Shown here one piece after another: positions 8,441-19,920 of a DNA stretch of 64,000 bases (the stretch's first letter is position 1; the number at the start of each line of letters is the position of its first letter). The stretch comes from Cladosporium sp. IMV 00045 (taxonomy: Eukaryota > Ascomycota > Dothideomycetes > Cladosporiales > Cladosporiaceae): positions 1 through 64,000 of the forward strand of contig MSJI02000002.1 in assembly GCA_001931905.2 (NCBI GenBank). The letters run 5' to 3'. The notes beneath the pieces are model-generated. The model was not told the origin of the DNA. It saw only the letters and a list, made by a program, of their open reading frames with translations, and did no database searches. The position numbers and the translations under genes are program-made.

Positions 8441-11103
8441 GATTGGGTCCGATGGTTTCTTGATCGAGCGAGAAAACAGCTCTGAGGTTGAGAAAAATGC
8501 TTCGATTCGGATGGCTTGTATATAGAAATTGTTGATGGCTGTGAATTCTTTGGCAAAGCTACATGGACTGCCAAAGGCTTTATATAAGTATACGCCATAT
8601 TGACAGTAACTTAAGTCAGTCAGTGGCTCTGCATGTACATCTAACTTTATCGTGGTTTGCCAGAAACACGACATTAGTAAGTTCAGTCAAAATCAGTAAT
8701 CGTCTCGCATATCGTGCTAACACTAACTCCGCATGCGCTTTTCCCTCGAGCAAAAGTCTCTTGGAGATCAATTAGATATCTTCGGACAAGTTGTAGGCCG
8801 AGATTTGTCGTCGGTATGCTGCTTACAAATGGTCAGCGTCTCGGTCTTGGCGGGAGGCAGGTTGTCGAAAGGTGCGTCGAATCCCTTTGCGGGGTACTCT
8901 AGTATACAGGATTTCTTGTTCTGAAGTTGTTGATAATGTGCAATGTATGAACTCCCAGCTCTGGGACTGACAACGCGGATCAGCTCGTTCGAGGTTGTTG
9001 ACGAGGTCTCAGAGAAGCCGATCCAATGCACCCCCAAGGGAAGCTTTCGAGAGTCACCCAATTACTGTTTTAGTGAGCATCGTCTCAGCCTCCATTATTG
9101 TCACCTCTGAGACTCCATGCTTGACTTCATGTTCAGCAGGCCAGCACATCACCCATTTTCTTTCGCGTTAGTCACTGACTTTTTCCAGCCAGAACACATT
9201 ATCCAAGAACGGCGAAGTGCTACCGGCCTTGCGGCGCCACAAAACCTCGAAAAGACCAGGGTTCCGTTTCCACATCCCCGACATTCATCGCCCTGTCGAA
9301 GCCATGGACATCCGGATTTCTGTGCTTCTCTTCAGAGCCGGCAAAGGATCGACGCAAGCACCGAGATCGACCGTGATAATTTACGTGGTCGGAGCTAAGA
9401 AAGGAACATAGAAGAGACGTGTCATGTGTTCGGCGTCCAGGCGCTAGAATGAGGACGCACTGTCATCCTGTACGAAGGCTTAGGTCATTGTGCGCTCGTT
9501 AACTAGGGCATCGGATTCATCGACAGATGAGAGCGAGTGGTTGCACGCATCGCAGAATCCATGTTCGCCAACAAGGAAGAAGCGCTCTCCTTCACGTACA
9601 CCAAAAGAACTGGCTACGCCTTAAGAATAAGCATGGCGTTTACATGCGATGCTCGAATGGCGGTGTGGCCTACATCAAACGGGAAATGCTACAGGGTTTT
9701 GAAAGAATGCTTCGTCACTGTTTGGTTGCAGAAGTTGCGTGTTCAATGCAATGACTGCTCTTTGCAGTGGGAATTCTTAAAATCCTGCTTAGCTTATATT
9801 CATCATTTTTTAAGACTATGCAACACCTATATCCATACTCACTATAAGTTAAAGGCAATTCTGCCTGTCGATGAGGCACCCCATTCAGTGGGTTACGGTG
9901 TGCGGTGTTTATGATTCTAGGGAACGCGATGACCTGTCGCTTGTCCTAGCCAATAAAAGTTGGCCGTCGATTTTTCAAGCGATGACTGCCACCTTGACTC
10001 CCTCGCCTGTCCAAACCATCTGAGAACGGTCGATCTGACGCAAATCTGCTCCATTCGGCGTTGCAATTCAGTTGTGCCAAAGTCAGCCAAAGCCCAATCT
10101 TGGGAGTTCCATCCGGGTCGAGGCTGTAATGGTCGCGCCGAGGATCGGCACAGTTGATCTAGGTAGCTTCTTCGCTACATGGCCATGTTCGTATTTCGAC
10201 AAGCAAGAAGCTTATTCAACCAAGCTTGGTCGACCCTTGACAGAAGGGGAAACATCGGCATTCGATAAGCGGCCGCGCGCGGAGCCTCTTCCATGAAACA
10301 CACGTATAAGAGCTCGGAGGACGCCTTATAGCACTGGACCATTACTTCGATACGTTCGGGCGTCCAATGGTAGATGCCCTAGCTGTGACAATGAAACAGG
10401 CAAAAGTACCGACTAAACTTGGGTACCTGACTAGGGCGGTACCGAGGCACAAACATGTCCGGGATGCGGAGGTGATGTGATTTGCGCAAGGTCTTTGATT
10501 TAAGGTTTGGTGACAGAGGCTTGTTTGTGCCCGATCCTTTCCCGCTGGCAATCCATGAGCGGCATTTCATGTTATCATTAACCTTCGCTTCTACTGCTTC
10601 ATGTCAGCTTGGGTATAGTCGGCTCTCGAGATGAAACATGGAGAAGTGTCAATCATAAGCGAGCTTCCCACACTGGCTTCAAGGTGAGATGTCCGCGTAA
10701 AAAAATTGCGTCGTGAAAATGTGATCATCAAAGCGAAAATGTTCTGGCAAAACAATCTGCGACGAAGTCCAGTCCGGAATCCAGCATGCGCAAAGCACAA
10801 GCAGACCCTCATGCGTTCCACGCTGCTCATTTTCGAAGCATAGATATCAACGAGAGGACAAATAAGCTCTGGAGGATCGCCGGAGGAGGAGCTTAGTCAC
10901 ATGTTCTCCCGCGCGATCTCCAGCGCTTTTGTCTTCAAAAAGCCATTGCTCCGCGCAAAGTTTCGATAGTCCGACTTTCCTAGCGCAATGATACCATTGA
11001 CACTACGACTATCAAGATTTTGAAACCAAGGCGGATGTATGAAGCGAGTGAAGTATCTAACGTCAGGCAGCGGTCAAAAGGATGTCCTTCAAGAATGGAC
11101 CAG
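8441..11103. other. long region without a recognisable gene
   Basis: Contains the SDR promoter and many short frames. One minus-strand frame (8768-9061) reads SSYIAHYQQLQNKKSCILEY and then PAKGFDAPFDNLPPAKTE, before a possible GTAAGC splice donor. It looks protein-like but was not recognised and no start or partner exon was found. Fragments at 9527-9914 and 9960-10296 also look more like decayed than live coding sequence. Nothing else is supportable. Confidence 0.4.
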
Positions 11104-11237
11104 GATATAAATCCCCTCTCGCTGTGCATTGAACGAGCTTGATCACACCAGCTCCTCTCCGCAGCTGTATCTACCGTACACCCATCTTCCCTACCGTACG
11201 CCCATCTTCCACCATTCTTCCCATACCAATTTGAATC
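11104..11237 (+). promoter_or_regulatory. cutinase core promoter and leader with a 20-bp tandem repeat
   Basis: A TATA box (gatataaatc, about 11103-11112) lies about 130 nt before the cutinase ATG. The pyrimidine-rich leader contains two adjacent 20-bp copies, 11171-11190 and 11191-11210, that differ at one base (CTACCGTACACCCATCTTCC versus a G at position 10). The repeat lies within the probable 5' UTR. Confidence 0.6.
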
Positions 11238-11960
11238 ATGCAACTCCAATCTTTCATCTTCGCCCTCACAGTGGCAACATCCGCGCAAGCAGGTGTCCTT
11301 CCCCGGCAGAATGCCTGCTCCAGCTACACGATCATTGATACCCGCGGCACTGGAGAGATTCAAGGACCATCCGCCGGTTTCCGGACAATGAACAGCAACA
11401 TTCAGCAGCAGCTGCCGGGTGGAAAGGTCTACAACACGGTGTACCCTGCCGACTTCTCCCAAATCTCGACCCAAGGAACCAACGACATCGTCCGCAAGGT
11501 CCAGGCTACCCTTTCCTCCAACCCTAACGAGTGCTTCATTATCGAAGGCTACTCCCAGGGTGCTGCTGCTACTACCAATGCTCTGCCCAAGTTGACTGGT
11601 GCGTCTTTCGATGCCGTCAAGGGAGTCTTCTTGATCGGCAACCCAGAGCACCGTTCTGGCCTTGCCTGCAATGTCGACACTAATGGCGGCACTACGACTC
11701 GCAACGTCAACGGCCTCTCTGCAACCCTCGGTCGCATTCCCGACGAGTGGGTTTCGAAGACCCTGGACGTTTGCAACTTCGTAGGTCTCCCTTTTCATCT
11801 ATCGTGGTTGGACTCAATGACTGATCAAATTTTGTAGGGCGATGGCGTCTGCGATACCACACACGGCTTCGGAATTAACGCACAGCATCTGGCGTATCCA
11901 TCCAGCTCCAGCACGCAGCAAATGGGAACCAACTTTGCCGTGAAGCAGTTGCAGGGTTGA
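11238..11960 (+). CDS. cutinase (CE5 serine esterase, secreted)
   Basis: Two exons, 11238-11780 and 11838-11960, with a 57-nt intron, give 221 residues. A signal peptide (MQLQSFIFALTVATSAQA) is followed by a short pro-segment ending LPRQ. The nucleophile elbow GYSQG places the catalytic serine near residue 106. The second exon supplies GDGVC (Asp about 183) and NAQHLAYP (His about 198), completing the triad. Cysteines flank these sites as in fungal cutinases, where two disulfides stabilise the fold. The size fits the family. Cutinases hydrolyse the cutin polyester of plant surfaces, so this supports a plant-associated or saprotrophic life. The intron sits just before the GDxVC block, so the unspliced frame would lose Asp and His. 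Confidence 0.93.
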
Positions 11961-12176
11961 AAGAGTGTGCGATCCGATCTCGAGATAACGTATCGATCGG
12001 ACGAAGAAAGTGGTGAGATATCCTAATATGTTTTGGTAGCCTGGTTTTAAATACATTGGAGAACTTATCATGAATCACTCAGCTGTTGCCAACCCAATAC
12101 AAAACACCGCAAGGTCATTGAACAGCGGCTTTTGTATGTCCTTCCGATGAAAGAGAGATCTTGCACACACTTTGCG

Positions 12177-13702
12177 TCATGTGTCGCCGTTAGTCGGTGT
12201 AGCCTTCGCAATGTACCTCGTTGGGTCCCTCGGATGCTCAGGCACCATGAAAGCCACCAGGTATCTCGGCACTATACAGACTGCAAAAGCCACAAAAGCA
12301 ATGACAAGATTGATCATAGGATCAACTCTCGCAGCGCCAATCCCAAAAGCTAATGCCGAGCCAACGGACTCGAAGCATCGGACGATACCCACAGACAGCG
12401 TGACGGTCTCAACGTCCGAGTCGAAAGTGCCCACGAGCCAGTACATGAAGATGTAGTGAGACTCGTTCATGAACATGAAAAGACAGTTGACTGCGAACCC
12501 GCGACCGAAACCAGGAAGTGCCCAATCTAGGCTGACGGGCTCTGCAGAATTAGAGTAATGGTGCTCATTGGCAACCTGCCAGCCGAAGATTGCGAGCATG
12601 ATTACACTAAAAGCGGTCCAGGCAATCCTGGCTGCCTTCGGGCGGCTGAAAATCTTGAGACCGAGGAAATTGCCCCAAAACAAGTCGGCGATGATCTGAA
12701 CGATGGCGGAAGTCAGGGCAGAGAGTGCACGAGAGCGCACCGAGAAATATCTGGTGAGGTAGATTCCCTGGTAGGTCCGGTTCCAGTCAAAGGTGATGAG
12801 CACGGGAATGAGGAGGTAGATGTGCCTCTCCTTCATGAGAATCCAAAGCTTCTTAAATTCCAGTTTGGTTTCCTTCTTTGGGCCTGCAGTTGAGGCAATG
12901 CGAGTTCCATCCGATCTGATGGCCTAGTGTGGCCGCGAGCTGAGGAAGGCGAGCGGAAGTCCAAGGCACTGTAGAGCAACGAGCACTAGATAAGTCTCGT
13001 ATCCCACGCTCCCACGTTGGTCATTACCGACGTTCAGTGACAGCTGTATTGACGCCCCGATGATTTGACCCAACTGTCGCAAGCCCAGCCAGATCCCTGT
13101 GTACATCCCACGCTCATGCACAAGCGGGTACCCGACGGCAATAGCACCCTCAGACGCCCAAAGCGCTGATGCGGAAATACCGCACAGACTGGCACCGAAA
13201 AGCACGAACCACTCGATGCCATAACGGTTGTTGGTGTATAGAGAAGCCGCATATGGCGCGTATCCGAGAGTACCAACGATGAGGATCTTTCTCAGTCCGA
13301 ATCTTGTCGCCAACGCACTGAAGATGAGACACCCAGGGACCATGAGTCCGATTGTCAGTGAGTTGGAGTCATTGACCAAGTAAGGCTCTTGCTGGCCTCC
13401 CGCGCCGGTGTCTGTTAAGGTCGATGTTAGCAGCGAGGAAGAGTGGATTGCTAGACTCTAGACAAAGACTTACTGTTAAGGGCATTCCAGATACCTGGTT
13501 GGGTGAATGAGATGAGACCAGCGATGATCACGTTGAACAGCGTGCTCCGGTAAATTCTGGCAAATTTGGATCGGGGTAAAGGTGGTTGTTCTAAGCCTTC
13601 TGAGCTGTCCGAGACAGCTTCACCCACGGTCTCGTCGGTCTTGTCTGCAGCGAACATCTGGGAGGCAATACTTGCTCTGCGAGCAACAATGTCGGATGAC
13701 AT
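12177..13702 (-). pseudogene. UNC93-like MFS transporter with an in-frame TAG
   Basis: Exons 13702-13474 and 13411-12177, with a 62-nt intron, reconstruct a fungal UNC93-like membrane protein: FTQPGIWNALN spliced to NTGAGGQQEPYLVNDSNSL, then GLRKILIVGTLGYAPYAASL, WASEGAIAVGYP, GMYTGIWLGLRQLGQIIGAS, LWILMKERHIYLLIPVLITF and further helices up to TPTNGDT. One TAG (12926-12924, after ...LSSRPH) interrupts the second exon. The frame is otherwise continuous on both sides through the conserved IRSDGTRI segment. A 63-nt intron could be drawn over it (GTGCTC...CACTAG), but it would remove a conserved membrane helix, so a nonsense change or sequence error is more likely. If translated through, the product would be about 487 residues. 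Substrate unknown. Confidence 0.72.
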
Positions 13703-14908
13703 AGTCCCGGTGTGCCTTCAGAGCCTCGGCTGGTCGAAGGTCTCGCGGTATTGCGGGAGCGGCATGTCGCACAGCCGGGGTACCTTTCACCATTTAGAAG
13801 AAAGCGGACGACAATTTTAATCACGCATCATATCGCGCAATCAGAGCTAGAAGGGAAACAATTGCCATGAATCCATTTCAAGAGTCTTGTACAGCTCAAG
13901 AGAAGTGGACCGAAGGAAAGCAAACCAAGCAGCCAAGTCCCGTAGACCATATCGCCGCAGCCTTGGGAGCCGGTCAGGCCATATTTATGCTCAGTTTCAG
14001 CGAAGAAATGATATCGTGGTAGAAAACAGACCTCGTCCCGACGCATAAAAGTCTCCAGATGCACCCATGGCGTGATGATAAGGAGAATGGTGAAAGAGCT
14101 TATCGATAACTGTGTCTTGTGTTCTCGAAACAGCTACGGAAGTTGCACTTTCGTCCTTCAAATGATAAGGTCCAGATCTCGAAATACACCTCAAGAAACA
14201 ACGTACAGTACCATAAGAGACAGAAAGTCGGCATCAGATGTGTTTGCTCTTCCAAAACGTTGCAAGAAGCACCACTACCAGTTCTTTGATGACATCGCGG
14301 GAGTCGCCGCTCCTTTCGAGATCCATGCTGCGGAAGTCGAGTACAAATACTGACGCCCACAAGACCGCGAGTTGAGGTGATCTCACAAGTAGAGTCGTAC
14401 AGAGTGGAAGGGACGTCCTCAGGTAATTTGGCCCTTCAGAAGCTGCTCCGAGGCCGGGGGTCAAGATGCATGATACCGCGATGTTCCTGCGTGTTCTGTC
14501 ATATGAACACCGTTTTGAATGGTGCCGCCCAGCTAGGGGAAAATGAATCGAAAGACGAAGAAACGAGGATTCGATGTCAAGAGCGTGTCATTGATGCATC
14601 TTGACTCTGACAGCCCTCTTTCGCAATAAATACTAGCCTGTCCAGCCAAGGACCAAATTCGGGACCGATTCGCTCAGCCGATATCACCGCTTTCCAGAGG
14701 CGGAGTTAAGACAACTCCGCGTTAACACCTCAATACATGAAACGACGACAAAGAAAAAAGAAGGAAAAAAACGCGAGAAGAAAGAAGTTAAAAAAAGTAT
14801 TGGAAGCTGAGCCTTTGCATCCAGTGAAGATTGCGAGAAGCAGACTGTGGGAATCACGAGGCTAGCCATCTGAAACCCCAATTCAAGGATCGACCATCGA
14901 TCACCAAC
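13703..14908. other. intergenic region between UNC93-like and hydrolase genes
   Basis: Divergent promoter space for the two flanking genes. Several 60-90 codon frames occur on both strands (around 14072-14464) but none shows a recognisable domain. A purine-rich stretch (about 14738-14798) precedes the hydrolase start. Confidence 0.4.
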
Positions 14909-15835
14909 ATGGAACCTTTTATTTGGACAACAGTCGATGGATCTACCGTCTCCGGCCTTTCCAGTATACCGCCTGCGACCACGGGGACGCCAAAGTTCAA
15001 ACCTCTGATTGTCGGCCTTCATGGTGGAGGATACCACAGCGAATACTTCAACGGTGACGCCAACCACACCGCCGCGAACGCAAGTCGCTCCTTTGGCGTC
15101 CCATTCATTGCCATCGACCGACCGAACTACGGCAAAACAAGCTCCCTGTTACCACTGCCCTCCGGTACCAGCTTCATAAACGCGACCGCTACCCGTCTAC
15201 ACACTCAGATCCTGCCGCTTCTCTGGACCAAAGTCGGAGTCCCGCATTCATGCACCTGCATTGTCCTCCTCTGCCACAGCTTGGGCGTGATGGCGGGAGT
15301 CTCCACCGCAGCAAGACATGCACAAGACGAGAGCCCCAAATATCCACTTGGGGGCGTGATATCCTCAGGCCTGGGTCACCGGCTGCATCCTGAACACAAA
15401 CCCGGCCCGGTCGCCGACCAAGATCTCACAGAGTCCATCACCATGCCGATCGAGATGAAGGATCAAGTTATGTTTCAACCAGGCACTGTGGATGATGCGA
15501 TCCTCGCGAAATCGGAGCAACTCAACCAGCCAATGCCCATGGCCGAGGCGGCGGCCATGGTGAGAGAATTTGTTCCTCACTGGCGAGAACTCTGGGCTGC
15601 CCATATCACTACACCAATTCTGTTCGTATTGCCGGAGTTAGACAGATTCTTCCATCCAACATCCGAACACATCGACGAATGTCTGCAAGCTTTCACGAGC
15701 AGTAAACGCGTGGAAGGCGGGGTGGTTGTCAGAGCTCCGCACTGTATGGAACTAAGTCATTGGTCGTCGGGATGGTACGCAAGGTGCTTTGGATTTGCTA
15801 TGGAATGTGCTGCTTCCTACGCCGTGTCACAGTAA
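14909..15835 (+). CDS. alpha/beta-hydrolase family protein
   Basis: Single exon of 308 residues from MEPFIWTTVDGSTVSG; the frame is open upstream but the ATG at 14909 gives the usual family start. HGGGYHSEY forms the oxyanion region and IDRPNYGKTS follows. The nucleophile elbow reads LCHSLGVMAG, with Cys in place of the usual first Gly, and the catalytic Ser is kept. PELDRFFHP supplies a candidate Asp and APHCMELSHW the His. The enzyme should be an esterase/hydrolase of cytosolic type; no signal peptide is visible. Related fungal proteins often lie near secondary-metabolism genes, but no cluster is visible here. Substrate not predictable. Confidence 0.75.
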   Translation: MEPFIWTTVDGSTVSGLSSIPPATTGTPKFKPLIVGLHGGGYHSEYFNGDANHTAANASRSFGVPFIAIDRPNYGKTSSLLPLPSGTSFINATATRLHTQILPLLWTKVGVPHSCTCIVLLCHSLGVMAGVSTAARHAQDESPKYPLGGVISSGLGHRLHPEHKPGPVADQDLTESITMPIEMKDQVMFQPGTVDDAILAKSEQLNQPMPMAEAAAMVREFVPHWRELWAAHITTPILFVLPELDRFFHPTSEHIDECLQAFTSSKRVEGGVVVRAPHCMELSHWSSGWYARCFGFAMECAASYAVSQ

Positions 15836-16151
15836 AAATGGATTGGGGGTGAAAGCAGGGATCAAGATGAAAGGCTTCTTCGGATAGAGGGATCTGAGTA
15901 GACTGCCTTGTCACGACCATCGTCATAAACTATGTAATCCACACTGAACGAAGCCAGCTTCAATTCGCGACCAGATCTCCTTTTAGAATGCCTTTGATCT
16001 CTCCTTGTCAAGCACCAGCCTCTGTTGGGGCTGTTGGATGAAGTGAGAACTTGCTTGTGAAAGCGCCGGGGAAGGCACCGCCGTCATGTATCGTAGAATG
16101 TAAACGCTAAAAATGCAAAGCAAAACCGCTGCTGCGCGGTGCGTAGGCCGC

Positions 16152-18188
16152 TCATGAACTGCCGACATACACCCATTTTTTGTCGTCCCTCTTCGAGCCG
16201 ACTTGTGCGAAGTGAGAACCAAGGGTGTCTTTGATCACATCGTTCGGGATTTTTGGGAATCTAGGAAATGGTCAGCATGACAGCTCCTCGTAAAGCTGCG
16301 CATTGCTAATGTGGACTTACCTTGACTTCAAGCCCTTGCACAAATCCGCCTTCTTCAAAGCACTGCCGACAATAGCATCTTTGAACTCATCCATGTCCTC
16401 TTTGCTCAAAGCCTTCGGCGCCGGTTTCCTGCCTCGTTTCTCGCCTTGCGTGGCAGCCACGCTGTTGATCGGACCTTTCTGACCTTCTGCCGCGCCGATT
16501 AAGTCGGGAGTTGCACTGTTGCTGTTGTGGCGTTCCTTCAAGGGCTGTCGCTGGGATTGCACAAGTCCCAACGTGTCCTTGACTGGAACTCCTGGAGGAG
16601 CCATATCCGTGGGCTCCCAGTATACAGTGCTGAATGGATCGATCGACTTTCCTGAGAATCCGGGAATGAGGAAATTCATACGCATGCCTGCAAGATCGGG
16701 GGCTCCTTCGTCGCGCTCGGTGCTAAGAACAACCTTGCGTTTGTCGTCTTCCCAGCAAAGTCCTGTGCTCACAGGCAAAAGGTCACCAGTGATGACTTTG
16801 CGTTTGTTCTTCATTTCGTCATGTTCGTCATCGAGGAACTCGTCCATTTCATCTGGGTCGCCATTGCTCTCAGCTTCGTCGTCTTCATCATTCATCAGAT
16901 CCTCGCCTTCTTCGGGCTCTTCCCATTCCGCCTCAGAGTCGTAGTCGTAATTGGTATCGTCTCGCTCTCGGGCGAAAGGATTGCGGCTAAGGCGACGTGA
17001 GGAGTGCATGGAACGCTGTCGTGTGTAGGTGCCAAAGTATGGAGGGCGGACATCTTCCTGGAAGTGCAGGTAACGAAGTGGCAGTGATTGCAGAAGGTCG
17101 AGTGGATCTTCTAATGAAGTGTCACTGGTCAGATCGATTGGGCGTTGGGAGGAATTGCCATGGAGTCGTTCGACGATTTGCCGCGCCGTTGGCAGACTTG
17201 AATCGTATTCAATGCGTTTCCGAGCCGGGAACGTATTCTCGATGCAAGCGTAAGACGGGACGAGTCCAATGTCGTATTTCTCCTGGATCGTCGGATCGTT
17301 GATGGCGGTGTCGAAAGCGGTTTGGGCCTTGTCGCATTCCTCAAGAGACCTGTTGGCGTGGGGTATACTGGCGACCACGGTGTGCGACTGCAAGTCAAAG
17401 GGCAAGAAGTGTTTCCTGTAATCAGAGAGTACAGGCTTGGCTGGGATTTGGCGGGCAGGCGTTGGTGTACCGTGAGCAGCCTTCGGCGTACCCGTTGCGC
17501 CTTTGAAGGGCGAAGCTGAGCGGCGGATCTGGTCGGCAATATCGTCGTAAGTCTCAAGTGATAGCGAGCGGCGCCTAGCCCGGGCAGCGGTATCCTCGGC
17601 CTCATCGTTTGCAGAAGATGCTTTTGCGTGTGTCGCAGGTTTCTGGAAGAATGCACCTAGTCTCATTTGCGATCGCTCTTTCTTCAGCTTGTCCTGGTTC
17701 TTGCGCTCCTCCTCCAGCTCTTTCTCCCTTCGTTTCGCTTCCCGCTCTTCTGCTTTCAGGCGCTTCTCTTCGTCCTTAAGCCGCTTCTCCTCATCTCTGC
17801 GCGCTTTCTGTTCCGCTTTCTCTGCTGCCTTCGCTTCTTTTGCACGTTGCTGCTCTATTTTCTCGGTAGCCGTGAGCTTTCTCCGCTTCGCTGGAGGCTG
17901 GCCAGTGCTCGTAGATTTTGCTTCATCTCCGGCGAGGTTTGTCCCAGTCTCAGGCAGACTGTCCACTTCCTGGATGCTACTCAGGGCGGAGCTGCTGGGG
18001 GCGGGGGATGCTGCTCGAGGAGCTTCATGGCCAGGACTAGCATTGCTCGAATGATCCGTGTCCGGGGGCGTGGGCATGACGAATTGTGTTCCTTTGAGGT
18101 TGAGTGGTTTCTTGGAAGGGGATGGCTGGTCTTCGGCGGGGCGTTTCCGGATGTTTGGAGAAGCCGACGAAGAGACAATGTCGTCCAT
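16152..18188 (-). CDS. RLF2: chromatin assembly factor 1 large subunit (p150/Cac1-like)
   Basis: Exons 18188-16321 and 16260-16152, with a 59-nt intron, give 658 residues. Order of features: Ser/Pro-rich N-terminus; a long Lys/Glu/Arg coiled coil (about 105-170); a PCNA-interaction box QMRLGAFF (about 174-181); the CAF1A domain with LSDYRKHFLPFDLQSHTVVA and LRYLHFQEDVRPPYFGTYT; and an acidic stretch (about 425-470). The spliced second exon gives the C-terminal winged-helix-like end, with FPKIPNDVIKDTL and KKWVYVGSS. CAF-1 deposits H3-H4 behind the replication fork. The second exon is easily missed because the first exon frame stops just after the donor. The start lies 285 bp from SPO11 on the other strand. 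Confidence 0.9.
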
Positions 18189-18473
18189 GAGGGGAGTGAT
18201 GCGATGACACAGCCGCACTCTGGTAGAATTGGCGGCTGACGGGTGTATGTGTTGCGTTGTTGTGGTGGATGTTAACTGCTCGGACGATCAGTGTGTTCAC
18301 AGCGAGCGGCAGCACTTTCCAGCGCGTCGACCGCCAGGCGTCAGGTTCTAGCGTGTCACTAGCGCGTCTTGACCCCGGACCCTCCCGCACGGTCTTTACT
18401 TCCATTCCACAATCCCATTCTCACTTCTATCCGCTTATCGATAACAACATCATCCTCGTCTCGTACATTCATC
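18189..18473. promoter_or_regulatory. divergent promoter between CAF-1 large subunit and SPO11
   Basis: The 285-bp interval between two divergently transcribed start codons must carry both promoters. No TATA box is evident. A pyrimidine-rich leader precedes the SPO11 ATG. Confidence 0.6.
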
Positions 18474-19752
18474 ATGGACGAGACAGAGTACGACTTTGAC
18501 ATGCTGGATGATGCTTCACCGCCATCAAGAGAATTGTCTCCTCTTCAGCCTCCTAACGTTGCAAACCCAACCAGTAGGTCCAGCGTCTTGACCAAGATTG
18601 AGTCCATCTTCGAATCAATGGTCGACGTCCTGTTGAATGAGAGAGGCCAGCTTAGCATCGCTCTGCCTACTAAAGCAGCGCAATCAAAGGTTCAAACTGA
18701 GCAAGGCGAGCCATATCCAACCCAGCCAGAGTCTGTTCAGTATATCCGTTTTCCCGGCAGAAACGAGAGGGAGGCATGGAGGTTTGGTACGCCGTCCATG
18801 GCTTCTTCGTCCGAATCTTCTACTGACATTGAATAGCCGTAGTGACACGAATACTCGAGTTGGTCCATGAAGCGCTACGCCAGGACGTCGTGATCTCGAA
18901 GCGGTACCAATGTATCAACAGTGCTTGGCTGAATTCCACTAATCTGTATGAAGTGACATCTACTACCGTGACCCAGCTTTGTTCGGCCAACAGTCACACG
19001 TTGACAGATACGTGGACATCATCGCACACACATTTGCAGTCCCTCGCTCTGCTTTGAATGTGACCGCGGCAGCCAAGGGGCTCATCACCGGCTCCGCTCG
19101 CTTCTGTCGCCGTGACGGTTCCATTATCGGCGCCTCACAGAACATCGACGGTATGCTCGTGCCAGACGTGAGAGACATCCTCTCGGTCGACATGGAGTCC
19201 GCCAAGTGGATCCTCGTGATCGAGAAGGAAGCCACTTTCCGCTCGATTGCCGCCTCGGATTACTGGCGCAAGCTATCAGCCACAGGCATCATGATCACCG
19301 CCAAAGGCTACCCTGACATCGCCACAAGAGCTCTGCTCAAATTCCTAAACGACCCGTCGCCCCAGAACGGCTTTGCTGCGCCACCCGTTTACGCCCTGAT
19401 TGATTTCGACCCAGATGGCCTGGCAATTCTCTCCACGTACAAGCACGGCTCTGCGAACCTGGCACACGAAACGTCACAACTTGAGCTTCCGCAGTTCCAA
19501 CACTTGGGCCTTGGCCGCCAGCACATCGTTCCCAGCAACGACTCACTGGCCTCTCAGAATCTAGTCACATTGACTGCGAGGGACAGGAAGAAGGCACGGA
19601 TGATGCTAGGGTGGAACGTTCTCGCTGATGAGAACGAAATACGTACCGATTTGCAGGTCATGCTGATGCTGAATGTCAAGTCTGAACTGCAGGTTCTTGA
19701 CGCATTGCCGAATGGGATGAGCAGGCTCCTTCAGCAAGGTCTGCCCGCTTGA
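18474..19752 (+). CDS. SPO11: Spo11, meiotic DNA double-strand-break transesterase
   Basis: Three exons, 18474-18786, 18837-18903 and 18954-19752, with two 50-nt introns, give 392 residues. The splices restore AWRFAVVTRILELVHEAL and VVISKRDIYYRDPALFG. The tandem Tyr at about 130-131 includes the catalytic tyrosine that attacks DNA. The Toprim domain follows: VIEKEATF (Glu about 217) and DFDPDG (Asp about 277/279/281) bind Mg2+. The length is normal for fungal Spo11, the topoisomerase VI A-subunit homologue that starts meiotic recombination in the nucleus. All catalytic residues are present, so the species probably retains a sexual cycle. The gene is convergent with CDC16, 168 bp away. Confidence 0.93.
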
Positions 19753-19920
19753 GATGAGGTTTACGAAGGGTAGGTGGTCACTTTTGCAAAGATGTGACTT
19801 CGCTGGTGAAGAAGAAAATCTCATCACGGGTGCGAAAGACAAATCGCTCAGGCCGTATCATCGTTCTATCCAATGAACGTAACACTAGGCATCGTGTCTA
19901 TTATAGTACACATCATCCAC

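Noticed and set aside
9117..9411. Two overlapping plus-strand frames of 93 and 64 codons
   Set aside because: Neither shows a domain, splice-supported extension or promoter; treated as chance frames.
10980..11798. 272-codon open frame on the minus strand opposite the cutinase
   Set aside because: It overlaps the cutinase exon and promoter and shows no domain; a shadow of the real gene.
12864..12990. Intron hypothesis for the TAG in the UNC93-like gene
   Set aside because: The only fitting GT-AG pair (63 nt) deletes a conserved membrane helix (VLVALQCLGLPLAFL), so a nonsense change is preferred.
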